Shown here piece after piece: positions 44,600 to 54,158 of a stretch of 64,000 bases of DNA. A program made the translations under genes and the position numbers. The stretch is from Wocania_A sp965224845 (GTDB lineage Bacteria; Bacteroidota; Bacteroidia; Flavobacteriales; Flavobacteriaceae). Numbering within the stretch: the stretch's first letter is position 1; each line of letters begins with the position of its first letter. The notes under the pieces are model-generated. The model had not been told where the DNA came from and searched no databases. It saw only the letters and a program-made list of their open reading frames with translations. Where the stretch lies: the NCBI GenBank assembly GCA_965224845.1, contig CBDDAJ010000015.1, positions 682,001 to 746,000 of the forward strand, given 5' to 3'.

Positions 44600-47500
44600 A
44601 TGATTAAAAAACTACTATTACTCATTATTTTTACAAGTTCTAGCATTTCTTTTGCTCAAAATCAATTTTGGAAAAAGGAAAATCCTACAAACAATGCTAA
44701 AACCATAGCGAGTAAAAAGAATCTACCAAAGACCCAAACCTATTCATTAGATGTTGAAGAACTAACTAAGGCTTTATCTAAAGCTCCTTTAAGAGGGAAT
44801 TTTGTGGGGGAATCTAAATTAATTATTGCATTTCCTAATGCCGAAGGCGAATTTGAAAACTATCGTATAACTGAAGCTCCAGTTATGCATCCAGAATTAG
44901 CTGCTAAATACCCAGGCATTAAATCTTATGCCGGCCAAGGCGTTGATGACAGGACAGATGTCATTCGTTTTAGTCTCTCTCCAAAAGGATTTCAGAGTAT
45001 GCGCTTGTCAGCAAAAAAAGAGGCGTCTTTTATTGAGCCTTATACAACAGATTTAACAGAATATACCGTTTATAAAAGGGCAGATAAAACAAGCGGTACA
45101 GAAAATTTTGAATGCGAAGTTATAGATGCAGCACATTCTAAATTACAATCTAAAGGTGTAAAGGCAACATTTAAGAATGCTGATGATGGTACCTTACGGA
45201 CTTTTAGGTTGGCTATGTCAGCAACAGGAGAATATACAGCTTACCATGGAGGAACAAAAGCACAAGCCTTAGCAGCGATAAACGCAACAATGACTCGAGT
45301 AAATGGTATTTTTGAAAACGACTTTAATGTAACTATGGTATTAATTGCTAATACTGATGCGGTAATTTATACAAATTCTTCTACCGACCCTTACAGCAGT
45401 TCAACTTCAGGTTATAATGGCGAATTGCAATCTACATTAACAAGTGTTATAGGAGAAGCTAATTATGATGTAGGTCATTTAGTAGCAAATTTACAAAACA
45501 ATGGTAATGCGGGATGTATTGGTTGTGTTTGTACTAATGGAAGTAAAGGGAGTGGATGGACATCACATACGGTACCAACAGGAGATAATTTTGATGTAGA
45601 TTATGTTGCACATGAAATAGGGCACCAATTTGGAGCTAATCATACTTTTACATTTCGTAACGAAAGTGGAACAGGTGTACAAGCAGAGCCAGGAAGCGGA
45701 TCAACCATTATGGGCTATGCAGGTATAACGGGTGCTACAGATGTACAACCTCATAGCGATCCTTATTTTCATGCACATAGCATAAGACAGGTAACCGATA
45801 ATGTAAAAACAAAATCTTGTCCAACAACAACTAATACCGGGAATGCTGTTCCAACTGCTAATGCAGGAACTAATTATACAATCCCTAAAGGCACCCCTTT
45901 TGTATTAACAGGGGTAGGAACAGATGCAGATCCTGGAGATGTATTAACGTATTGCTGGGAGCAAATGGATTTAGGAACATCATCTTCAACATATCCAAGT
46001 ACAACTAGAACATCTGGTCCAGCATTCAGATCATATAATCCATCTACTAATCCGAGTAGATATTTTCCAAATTTGGAAACTATCAAAACCGGAGCTACAT
46101 CTTGGCAATGGGAAGCAGTGCCAAATGTTGCAAGAACTTTAAACTTCAGATTTACTGTAAGAGACAATAGAGCTGGGGGGGCAAATAACAATAGTGACGA
46201 TACGGTAATAACAGTTAATGGAACTGCAGGTCCTTTTGTGTTGAATGCACCTAATAGTAATGTAACCTGGAATGCTAATACAACTCAAGCCGTTACTTGG
46301 GATGTCGCAGGGACTACAGGTAATGGAGTTAATGCAGCTACTGTAGATATTTTGCTGTCTACGGATGGAGGAGACACCTACCCTATTACTTTAGCTTCAG
46401 GAGTCCCTAATGATGGTTCTCATGATATTATTGTTCCGGATAATCAGGGAAACCAAAATAGAATTATGGTAAAAGGAACAAACCATATCTTTTTCGATAT
46501 TTCTAATGCTAATTTTACCATAGGAGCTCCAGTGGTTTGTAATGCTACGGTTCCAACCGGATTGGCGGCATCTAATGTAGTGGCAACAACAGCAACCTTA
46601 AGCTGGGATACGGTTGTTGCGGCAACTTACGATTTACAATATAGGGCTGTGGGAGCATCAAGCTGGACAACTATTGCGGTTACAGGAACCACGACCAATT
46701 TAACAGGATTAGCAACATCAACACAATATGAAGCACAGGTAAGAAGTAAGTGTAGCGGAGGAAGTAATTCTGCCTATAGCAGCACCATAAGCTTTACAAC
46801 TACCGCGGTACAATTAAACTATTGTGCTTCGAGTGGGAATACATCATATCAAACAGGTGTTTCTCGAGTAATATTTGGAACGATTGACAATAGCGATGGC
46901 CCTGCAAAAAATGTTGGTTACGAAGATTTTACCAACCTTAGCACTGTGGTTACTCAATCTGCTTCCGAAAACCTTACGGTTTATGTGAATACAGATGGTA
47001 ATTATAGGGTTGATGCATTTGCGTGGATTGATTGGAATCAAAACGGAGATTTTACAGATAATGGAGAAGTGTATGATCTAGGTAATATAAGCAATGTTAA
47101 TAATGGGGCTTTACCAAGCGTATCAATCTCTATTCCTGCAAATGCCCAGTTAGGAAGCACCAGGATGAGGGTTTCTGCCAGATACAATTCTAATCCTACT
47201 TCATGTCAAACAAATTTTGATGGAGAAGTAGAAGATTATACAATTAGTGTTCAAGCATCCGGACCTGATATTGTGAAACCCGTAATAACATTAAACGGTG
47301 CTTCTACTATTAATTTAAATGTAGGACAAACGTATACAGAATTAGGAGCAACTGCAACCGATAATGTAGACGGAAATATAACAGCAAATATTGTAACTAC
47401 CGGAACTGTTAACACAGCTGTGGCAGGAACCTATACAATACTTTATAATGTAAGTGACGCAGCTGGAAATGCAGCAGACCAAGTAAGCAGGACAGTTGTA

Positions 47501-48520
47501 GTTGCTGCAGATATTGTGAAACCTGTAATAACATTAAATGGTGCTTCTACAATAAATTTAGCCATTGGAGGAACCTATACCGAACAAGGCGCTACGGCAA
47601 CCGATAATGTGGATGGAAATATAACAGCAAATATTGTAACTACCGGGACTGTTAATACTGCGGTGGCTGGAACCTACACAATACATTATAATGTAAGTGA
47701 TGCGGCAGGAAATGCAGCAGATCAAGTAAGTAGAACAGTTATAGTAGCAGCAAGCTCTACAACAACTTTACATGAAGGGTTTTTTGAATCTGGATGGGAC
47801 GGATGGAGTGATGGCGGAAGCGATTGCTATCGTTATTCTGGTTCTAGATCTTATGAAAACAATTACTCTATAAGACTTCGGGATAATTCAGGAACAAGAT
47901 CAGCAATGACTTCCCAAACCTTTAATTTAACAGCTTATAATCAAGTTGAGCTTAAGTTCTATTTTTATGCATATAGTATGGAAAATGGTGAAGATTTTTG
48001 GGTACGTTATTATAATGGTTCTAACTGGAATACAGTGGCAACTTATGCAAGAGGAACCGATTTTAACAATAATACATTTTATAGCGCAACAATAACTTTA
48101 AATTCGTCTGATGTTAACTTTGTATCTAATGCACAGTTTCGATTCCAATGTGATGCTAGTGCGAATGCAGATCATATTTATATAGATCAGGTGACTATTA
48201 AAGGAATTACTGGAGGGGCTTCATCAAGAGGGAATAATAATTCTATTTTACCTTTAAAGGAGTTGAATACTAATGACGGAATAGATTTAGAAGAAAATTT
48301 CTTAGTATATCCAAACCCGGTAAAAGGGTCTATATTAAACATTCGTCGTTTAGATAATAAACCTCTACCATATACTATTGTTAATATTGTAGGTCAGGTT
48401 GTTAAAAAAGGGCAAACCACAAATAAAGTGAATGTTTCTAATTTAGAGACTGGGATATACTTTCTTAAAGTTGAAGAAGGAGAAGAAACGATAACCAAAA
48501 AGTTTATAAAAACAAATTAA
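44600..48520 (+). CDS. secreted reprolysin-like (M12B) metalloprotease with Fn3, GEVED, two DUF5011-like repeats and type IX sorting signal
   Basis: 1306 aa. Signal peptide 1-19 (LLLLIIFTSSSISFAQ). A propeptide-like region is followed by the metzincin domain with zinc motif HEIGHQFGANH at residues 338-348 and a downstream Met-turn candidate TIMGYAG. Then Fn3 (about 650-735), a GEVED domain (AWIDWNQNGDFTDNGE ... FDGEVEDYTISV), two DUF5011-like repeats of 81 aa (47267-47509 and 47510-47752), a jelly-roll/MAM-like segment and a C-terminal sorting domain (VYPNPVKGSILNI to TKKFIKTN). It shares its accessory modules with the M14 protease just upstream. It is likely cell-surface or released and used to digest external protein. 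Confidence 0.93.
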   Translation: MIKKLLLLIIFTSSSISFAQNQFWKKENPTNNAKTIASKKNLPKTQTYSLDVEELTKALSKAPLRGNFVGESKLIIAFPNAEGEFENYRITEAPVMHPELAAKYPGIKSYAGQGVDDRTDVIRFSLSPKGFQSMRLSAKKEASFIEPYTTDLTEYTVYKRADKTSGTENFECEVIDAAHSKLQSKGVKATFKNADDGTLRTFRLAMSATGEYTAYHGGTKAQALAAINATMTRVNGIFENDFNVTMVLIANTDAVIYTNSSTDPYSSSTSGYNGELQSTLTSVIGEANYDVGHLVANLQNNGNAGCIGCVCTNGSKGSGWTSHTVPTGDNFDVDYVAHEIGHQFGANHTFTFRNESGTGVQAEPGSGSTIMGYAGITGATDVQPHSDPYFHAHSIRQVTDNVKTKSCPTTTNTGNAVPTANAGTNYTIPKGTPFVLTGVGTDADPGDVLTYCWEQMDLGTSSSTYPSTTRTSGPAFRSYNPSTNPSRYFPNLETIKTGATSWQWEAVPNVARTLNFRFTVRDNRAGGANNNSDDTVITVNGTAGPFVLNAPNSNVTWNANTTQAVTWDVAGTTGNGVNAATVDILLSTDGGDTYPITLASGVPNDGSHDIIVPDNQGNQNRIMVKGTNHIFFDISNANFTIGAPVVCNATVPTGLAASNVVATTATLSWDTVVAATYDLQYRAVGASSWTTIAVTGTTTNLTGLATSTQYEAQVRSKCSGGSNSAYSSTISFTTTAVQLNYCASSGNTSYQTGVSRVIFGTIDNSDGPAKNVGYEDFTNLSTVVTQSASENLTVYVNTDGNYRVDAFAWIDWNQNGDFTDNGEVYDLGNISNVNNGALPSVSISIPANAQLGSTRMRVSARYNSNPTSCQTNFDGEVEDYTISVQASGPDIVKPVITLNGASTINLNVGQTYTELGATATDNVDGNITANIVTTGTVNTAVAGTYTILYNVSDAAGNAADQVSRTVVVAADIVKPVITLNGASTINLAIGGTYTEQGATATDNVDGNITANIVTTGTVNTAVAGTYTIHYNVSDAAGNAADQVSRTVIVAASSTTTLHEGFFESGWDGWSDGGSDCYRYSGSRSYENNYSIRLRDNSGTRSAMTSQTFNLTAYNQVELKFYFYAYSMENGEDFWVRYYNGSNWNTVATYARGTDFNNNTFYSATITLNSSDVNFVSNAQFRFQCDASANADHIYIDQVTIKGITGGASSRGNNNSILPLKELNTNDGIDLEENFLVYPNPVKGSILNIRRLDNKPLPYTIVNIVGQVVKKGQTTNKVNVSNLETGIYFLKVEEGEETITKKFIKTN

Positions 48521-48542
48521 GAGTAATTGCTTTAATAAATTT

Positions 48543-48573
48543 AAAAGCCTAGACAAAATGTCTAGGCTTTTTC
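48543..48573. terminator. terminator between the reprolysin gene and the exonuclease gene
   Basis: AAAAGCCTAGACA (48543-48555), loop AAA, TGTCTAGGCTTTT (48559-48571) and a further T. Usable in both directions by the two convergent genes. Confidence 0.9.
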
Positions 48574-48600
48574 TATAAAAAATGTTGACGTAAAAGGGCT

Positions 48601-49314
48601 TTAAACATGAATAATTTCTTCATGGCTTAAAAGTGCATCACCACGCAATCTTAAAAAGATTTGAGCGACAGCAATGGTGTCCTTTTCACAATAAATAATA
48701 ATGCGGTCTATTTCATGGTCTTCATAATAAACCCGATATACTTCACTACCATCAATATCATCTTTAGGAGATGGAATACCCAAAACATTAGTGAGTAATT
48801 TTAAAGAGGTATAGGTTTTATAGTCGCCAAATTTCCACAATTCTAAAGTGTCTAAATGTGGCACTTCCCATGGTTTTTTGCCAAATAAATTGAGTTTATA
48901 TGGTAGCTCAATATTATTAATTATCATACGACGAGCAATGTAAGGAAAGTCGAACTCTTTTCCATTATGTGCGCAAAGTAGGTGTCTGGTTTCACTAAAA
49001 TGAGAAATTAATAGGTTTTTAAAGTCCTTAAGGATTTTAATTTCATCACCATAAAAAGAGGTGACTCGAAACTTTCGAAGAGCTTCTTGATGCGTAAAAT
49101 ATCCAACAGAGATGCAAATTATTTTACCAAACTCCGCCCAAATACCTGCCCGCTCATAAAACTCTTCTGCAGTAAACTCATCTTTACGCTGGTATTGGGA
49201 TTTTAATTCCCAAAGGGTTTGTTTGGTGTCATCCAACTCAGAAAAATATTGTACTTCCGGAACGGTTTCTATATCCAGAAATAAAATGTTTTCTAAGTTG
49301 AGTTTAGAGATCAT
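48601..49314 (-). CDS. predicted 3'-5' exonuclease, DnaQ/PolB-exonuclease-like RNase H fold
   Basis: 237 aa. The DEDD-type acidic residues are visible: DIETVPE near the N-terminus, HNGKEFDFPYIARRM in the middle and YCEKDTIAVAQIF near the end. The sequence resembles the predicted exonuclease family related to the proofreading domain of PolB-type polymerases. A role in DNA or RNA trimming is likely, but the substrate is unknown. Its start overlaps the stop of the beta-lactamase-like gene by 11 bp. Confidence 0.85.
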   Translation of the reverse strand: MISKLNLENILFLDIETVPEVQYFSELDDTKQTLWELKSQYQRKDEFTAEEFYERAGIWAEFGKIICISVGYFTHQEALRKFRVTSFYGDEIKILKDFKNLLISHFSETRHLLCAHNGKEFDFPYIARRMIINNIELPYKLNLFGKKPWEVPHLDTLELWKFGDYKTYTSLKLLTNVLGIPSPKDDIDGSEVYRVYYEDHEIDRIIIYCEKDTIAVAQIFLRLRGDALLSHEEIIHV

Positions 49315-50463
49315 ACCCTAGCATTTTATAAGCCTCTTCTATATAAGTTGTAATGTCGTTAGTAAATGTTGCAATAGCATCTCCGGCTCCTTTAGAGTGC
49401 CCTAACCTTACAATAATAATATTGTCGTTTGGTTCTACAAAAACGTATTGCCCTAAATGTCCACGCATCATAAAGAAATGCTTATTTCCAATATCTTTTA
49501 ACCACCAACCATATCCGTATTCCGGGCTTTCAGGGAAACGGGGTTTTAAAGATTTTGCGACAAAAGTAGAATCTAATAATTGCTTTCCGTGCCATTTTCC
49601 ATGATCCTTATAGAGCTTTCCAAAACGCGCAAAATCTTTAGCATTACTGGCAATACAGCAGTAGGCTTTTACTAAATCATGGTCTTCGCTATCTACTTGC
49701 CAAAGGGTTGGATTTTCGCAACCTAAAGGTTTCCAAAAGCTTTCAGTTAAATAATCATACATTTTTTTACCTGTTGCTTTTTCAATAACCATGGCAAGCA
49801 TTTGAGTATCTCCGCTTGCATATTTATAAGAAGTTCCGGGCTCTCGAACGACTTTTAAGCCTAGCATTACTTTTTCTAAATCATCATCAAAATACGCACG
49901 TGTGGTAATCGATAAAGGCGAATAGTATTTTTCGTCCCAATTGGTTCCGGAGGCCATGCTTGATAAATCACCAACGGTCATTTTAGCGGCAAGACCATCA
50001 CCAAATTCTGGAATGAAATCACTAACAGGTTGATCTAAACTTTTAATATAACCATCTTGAATAGCTTTTCCCATAAGACCAGACACGTAACTTTTAGCCA
50101 TTGAAAAGGAGTTGGTTTGAGAATCTTCATTAAAACCATCATAATAATTTTCAAACCAAATACTATCATTTTTTATAATAACGTAAGCAATGGTACCGTT
50201 GGCTTTGGTTAATTTGATTTTAAGCCTTCAGACTCTTTAACCGAATTGTAATTTTTATGATTTGGCCATGGCTGTGGTGTACTATTTTCAACAACTTGGT
50301 TGTCAAATTTTTTGTAATCTTCTAAATAAGCTGTGGTATAACCTTGCAGATAAATGGTTCTTACTGCCTTTAGTAAATAATCGGTGTCTGTTGCATAAAG
50401 TACAAGAACTAATAATCCAAATAATACAACAACCCACTTAAAGAATTTTTTTAAGAATTTCAC
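49304..50463 (-). pseudogene. beta-lactamase-like serine hydrolase, one-base frameshift
   Basis: A class C beta-lactamase/DD-peptidase-like hydrolase of about 386 aa is split in two frames. The first part starts at GTG 50463 (KFLKKFFKWVVVLFGLLVLV, a membrane anchor) and stops falsely near 50209. The correct text, LKIKLTKANGTIAYVIIKND, resumes after restoring one A:T pair in the run at 50218-50221. The nucleophile motif is SMAK (in NSFSMAKSYVSG), and YAS and the C-terminal HLGQYVFVEP follow. The only ATG after the lesion would remove the catalytic serine, so a protein from that start would be dead. Either sequence error or a recent mutation. Confidence 0.85.
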
Positions 50464-50505
50464 ACGTTTAAATTTTAGTAATTTATTAATTTTATTATAA
50501 AACTA

Positions 50506-50538
50506 AGAACGTGTGCAACCACTCGCTGTACGCGTTCT
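50506..50538 (-). promoter_or_regulatory. structured leader hairpin before the serine hydrolase
   Basis: AGAACGTGT (50506-50514) and ACGCGTTCT (50530-50538) form a G+C-rich stem in an otherwise A+T-rich gap. AACGTGTG (50508-50515) is also perfectly complementary to CACACGTT at 50461-50468, which contains the GTG start codon, so the two pairings exclude each other. Confidence 0.45.
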
Positions 50539-50546
50539 CTCATTAA

Positions 50547-50590
50547 AAATTTTAAACATTCCTTTTTGTGAATGTATGTTTAAAATTTGT
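50547..50590 (-). terminator. probable terminator of the DUF4442 gene
   Basis: AAATTTTAAACAT (50547-50559) and ATGTTTAAAATTT (50576-50588) pair over 13 bp, with an inner ACATTC/GAATGT pairing. On the minus strand the stem ends in a T-run before TAATGAGAG. Confidence 0.65.
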
Positions 50591-50675
50591 TAATGTTTGT
50601 TTCATCTGTTAGTTTTTAATATAGAAATAAAGATAAGAAAATTCTATACTATTAAAAGTATAAAGGAATATACAG

Positions 50676-51197
50676 TTATTTTGCTGCTAATTTTTGTTTG
50701 CGTTTGTCTTTAAAGAATGCTTTGTTGGCAACATAAATCGTTTTACGTAATTCTGCAATGGTATTACCTTCTTTATCTATTAGCTTTGGGGTTTTTACAA
50801 GATCCATTTCCCCATTGTTCGCTATATGTGCCTTAATAGTTTTAATTTCATCTTTGCTAAACTTAAACTCACAATATATGGCTCCTTTCCCTGGGCGTTT
50901 ATACTTTATAGAAGCTTCCTTATCCCAAACAATATAATTATCGCCTAAAATATTCATGAGCTGAATCATGTATATGGGATCTGTAGCAGAAAGCATACTT
51001 CCTCCAAAAAGGGTGCCTACAAAATTTCTGTTTTTCCAATTTAAGGGAATTTTAATTTTAACGACATATAAATCGTCACTTACCTCAATAACTTTTCCTG
51101 TTGTACGCCTGTACATGGGAGACCAATTGAAACCGTATTTGTATATTTGTGCATTGCTAAAGAAACGTTTTGCAATGTTGGTGAGCAGGCGATACAT
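50676..51197 (-). CDS. DUF4442-family hotdog-fold protein
   Basis: 173 aa, cytoplasmic. GTLFGGSMLSATDPIYMIQLMN is the hotdog central helix with the Asp typical of acyl-thioesterase-like proteins, and the C-terminal strand is GNTIAELRKTIYVANKA. DUF4442 proteins are often near fatty-acid genes but no activity is established. Its start lies one base from the ogt stop, so they are co-translated. Confidence 0.85.
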   Translation of the reverse strand: MYRLLTNIAKRFFSNAQIYKYGFNWSPMYRRTTGKVIEVSDDLYVVKIKIPLNWKNRNFVGTLFGGSMLSATDPIYMIQLMNILGDNYIVWDKEASIKYKRPGKGAIYCEFKFSKDEIKTIKAHIANNGEMDLVKTPKLIDKEGNTIAELRKTIYVANKAFFKDKRKQKLAAK

Positions 51198-51671
51198 TTA
51201 AAAAAGAGATTGTTGCTTATAAGGGCTTTCGTGTTCTAACAACCATTGCTTACGATGTAACCCACCAGCATAACCTGTTAAACTGCCATCGCTTCCAATA
51301 ACTCTATGGCATGGTACAATAATCCAAAGCGGGTTTTTACCATTAGCATTAGCAACGGCCCTTATTGCTTTTACATCGCCTAGCTGTTTTGATAGTTCTA
51401 AGTAAGAAATTGTTTTTCCATAAGGAATTTGTTCAAGTAAATCCCATACTCTTTTTTGAAAATCTGTGCCTTTGGGATTGAGGTATAGATCGAATTGTTT
51501 ACGTGTCCCCTCAAAATATTCATTAAGTTGAATAACGCAATCTTCTAATACAATTGGGATAATATCGGTAATCTTTTCGTCAGAATTTAAAACGGTAACC
51601 GAAGCAATACCATCTTTATCGCCAGTAATTTTTGTAAACCCTAAAGGAGATTTTATGATGCAAGTTTCCAT
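51198..51671 (-). CDS. ogt: methylated-DNA--[protein]-cysteine S-methyltransferase
   Basis: 157 aa. It removes methyl groups from O6-methylguanine in one suicidal step onto Cys121 in the motif IVPCHRVIG. The DNA-binding helix KAIRAVANANGKNP and the closing GYAGGLHRKQWLLEHE match the family. No N-terminal Ada domain, so the short Ogt type. It overlaps the CNNM gene by one base (TAATG). Confidence 0.96.
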   Translation of the reverse strand: METCIIKSPLGFTKITGDKDGIASVTVLNSDEKITDIIPIVLEDCVIQLNEYFEGTRKQFDLYLNPKGTDFQKRVWDLLEQIPYGKTISYLELSKQLGDVKAIRAVANANGKNPLWIIVPCHRVIGSDGSLTGYAGGLHRKQWLLEHESPYKQQSLF

Positions 51672-52792
51672 TAATCATCTGTATTAGTATCGTTTAAAAT
51701 ACCTAGTTTTTTAGCTCTGGCTTCCCAATTTCTTCTAGCTTGCACTTGTAGGTCTGATACATTATCACTTTCATCCATAATTTCTAAACCAAGTAAAGTT
51801 TCAATAACATCTTCCATCGTTACTAGCCCGCTTACAGTACCATATTCATCAACAACTAAAGCCATATGATTTCTAGTTTCAACAAGCTCTTCAAATAGAG
51901 TGGGAATAGCCATATTGCGATCTATAATAATAATGTTTCGTTTAAGTTCGGATAGTTTTTTGTCGCCGTTACCAAGAGCCATTTCTTTAAACACATCATC
52001 TTTTAAAACTAAGCCTTTTATATTGTCTTCAGTATCAACATATATAGGAATTCTAGAAAAACGGAGGTTTAAATTTTCATTAAAAAAGGCTTCAACGGTA
52101 GTGGTTTCGTTTTCGGTTTTCATAACCGTTCTAGGCGTCATAACATCTTTTGCTTTAATCTCTTTAAAGGTTAGAAGGTTTTTAATGACTTTACTTTCAG
52201 ATTCTTGAAAAACACCTTCTTCGTGAGCCATATCTGCCATGGCATGAAAATCTTCTCGACTTAGTACACTTCCATGATGCCCTTTTCCACCAATTAATTT
52301 TGTTGTGAGTTGAAGCAACCAAAGTAAACCTGTCCATTTTAAAGGGAAAATTAAGACCTTTAAAGCTTTAGTTGTGAAATTAGCTAAAGATTTCCAATAA
52401 GTAGCGCCAATGGTTTTTGGAATAATCTCTGATGCTACCAATATTAAAATTGTCATAATTGATGATACGACACCTACCATTACCTCTTCAGTAAATGCTA
52501 TACCAAAAACACTTTTGGTTTGCGAGCCATATAGCTCAGCATAAGCTACTTTTGCCTGTACACCTACTAATATAGCACCAACTGTATGTGCAATAGTATT
52601 TAAAGTTAATATGGCTATTAATGGCCGGTCTACATCTTTCTTTAATTGCTCTAAATTTGAAGCATAAGCTTTACCTTCTTTCTTTTTTACATTAATAAAT
52701 GTGGGTGTAACACTTAATAAAACGGCTTCTAGAATGGAGCATAAAAACGAAAAGAAAATAGAAATAAAGGCAAAAAATAGAAGTAATCCCAT
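51671..52792 (-). CDS. CNNM (DUF21) and CBS-domain membrane protein
   Basis: 373 aa. Residues 1-165 are the DUF21/CNNM membrane part (LLLFFAFISIFFSFLCSILE, LTLNTIAHTVGAILVG, VASEIIPKTIGATYW). A CBS pair follows from about 215 (KAKDVMTPRTVMKT and MALVVDEYGTVSGLVTMEDV). Members move or sense Mg2+, Co2+ or sodium. A C-terminal CorC/HlyC domain is absent, so this is a short form. Probably co-transcribed with ogt and the DUF4442 gene. Confidence 0.92.
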   Translation of the reverse strand: MGLLLFFAFISIFFSFLCSILEAVLLSVTPTFINVKKKEGKAYASNLEQLKKDVDRPLIAILTLNTIAHTVGAILVGVQAKVAYAELYGSQTKSVFGIAFTEEVMVGVVSSIMTILILVASEIIPKTIGATYWKSLANFTTKALKVLIFPLKWTGLLWLLQLTTKLIGGKGHHGSVLSREDFHAMADMAHEEGVFQESESKVIKNLLTFKEIKAKDVMTPRTVMKTENETTTVEAFFNENLNLRFSRIPIYVDTEDNIKGLVLKDDVFKEMALGNGDKKLSELKRNIIIIDRNMAIPTLFEELVETRNHMALVVDEYGTVSGLVTMEDVIETLLGLEIMDESDNVSDLQVQARRNWEARAKKLGILNDTNTDD

Positions 52793-52833
52793 GTGATTTT
52801 TTAAAACTCTAAAGTACTAATTTTTTACGAGTT

Positions 52834-54129
52834 TTAATTTAATCTTTTTGAGGCAGTATAAAATATTTGTTGCAACTTAGGTCTAATATTTAAATTGTAA
52901 ATATTACGGTGTGTTCGGCTAGGATAAACACGATTAGAAAGCAATATAAAAACAAGATCATGTTTTGGATCTGCCCAGGCAAAAGTACCTGTAAACCCTG
53001 AATGACCAAAACTTTCTGGGCTTACTTGTGGTGCAGGATAAGAGGCCTTAATACTTAAGGTGTCGTTACCAATTAAAGGCTTATCAAAGCCTAAACCGCG
53101 ACGATTATTGTTTTCCGGGTATTGAATTTTAGTAAACTCTTTTACTGTTTCTGGTTTAAAATATTGCCTTCCGGCATAAGTACCATTTTGTAAAAGCATT
53201 TGCATGTATTTTGCCAGGTCTAGAGCAGAACTAAATACCCCTGCATTACCAGAAACACCACCAAAGAGTGCTGCATTTTCATCATGAACCCAGTTTTTCG
53301 TGAGCTCTTTTCTAACGACAGTATCTAACTCTGTTGGAACAATGTTGTTTTTAAGGTTTTTATGCATCGGAAGATATCCTAACGTCGTACAGCCTAAAGG
53401 GTTATAAAAGTTTTCTTGAATATATTTTTGGTAGGGCATACCTGTTATATTTTCAATGAGCTGCGGGTAGATTAATGATGCTATTCCGGAATATAAATAT
53501 TCCTTTTTACCATCGGCTTTAACGCGCTTAATTTTGCGATATATTTTATGCTTAAACCTGTTTTTTATATAAAGATTCTTATAAAATGGATTGGAATAAC
53601 GTTTGCTTTTTTTGGAGCGTATAAACCGTCTTTTTAATTTTCCATTTTTCAAGACTTCATTTAAGAAAATTATATAGGGTTTTATTCCGGATTGATGTGC
53701 TAAAAGTTCTCTAAGCGTTATATCTTTTTTGTCTTTTTGATATTTCCAGTCGGTCCAATAGGTACTGAAAGGAACATCTAATTTTATTTTCCCTTCTTCA
53801 TAAAGCTTCATTAGGGCAGGTAACGGACCTGTTATTTTGGTCACTGATGCTAAATCGTAAACATCATCTAAAGCTACCTTTTGGATACTATCATAGGTGT
53901 GATATCCATAGGCCTGATGAAAAATAATGGTGCCTTTTTTTGCCACTAATAGCTGTGCTCCAGGGAAAGCCTTTTCTTTAATGGCGTAATGCATTATAGA
54001 ATCTACTTGGGAATGAATATAAGAAGGATCTAAACCAACGGATTGCGGTGTGCCATATTTAAGTTGAGCACTTGCTGCTTGAGTACAAAATAAAACAAGG
54101 AAAACTCTTAAAACGATTTTTTTTAACAT
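52834..54129 (-). CDS. secreted beta-lactamase-family serine hydrolase
   Basis: 431 aa with a signal peptide ending ASAQ. Motifs: nucleophile in LASVTKITG (SxxK), YSG as the second motif, and HSGFTGTFAWADPK near the C-terminus. This is the class C beta-lactamase/esterase group, which also holds peptidoglycan DD-peptidases; substrate unknown. A basic insert (KLKRRFIRSKKSKRYSNPF) at about 165-195 is unusual. It follows hemB by 29 bp on the minus strand. Confidence 0.9.
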   Translation of the reverse strand: MLKKIVLRVFLVLFCTQAASAQLKYGTPQSVGLDPSYIHSQVDSIMHYAIKEKAFPGAQLLVAKKGTIIFHQAYGYHTYDSIQKVALDDVYDLASVTKITGPLPALMKLYEEGKIKLDVPFSTYWTDWKYQKDKKDITLRELLAHQSGIKPYIIFLNEVLKNGKLKRRFIRSKKSKRYSNPFYKNLYIKNRFKHKIYRKIKRVKADGKKEYLYSGIASLIYPQLIENITGMPYQKYIQENFYNPLGCTTLGYLPMHKNLKNNIVPTELDTVVRKELTKNWVHDENAALFGGVSGNAGVFSSALDLAKYMQMLLQNGTYAGRQYFKPETVKEFTKIQYPENNNRRGLGFDKPLIGNDTLSIKASYPAPQVSPESFGHSGFTGTFAWADPKHDLVFILLSNRVYPSRTHRNIYNLNIRPKLQQIFYTASKRLN

Positions 54130-54158
54130 GGATACAAGACAATAAAAGCCTTGACAAT

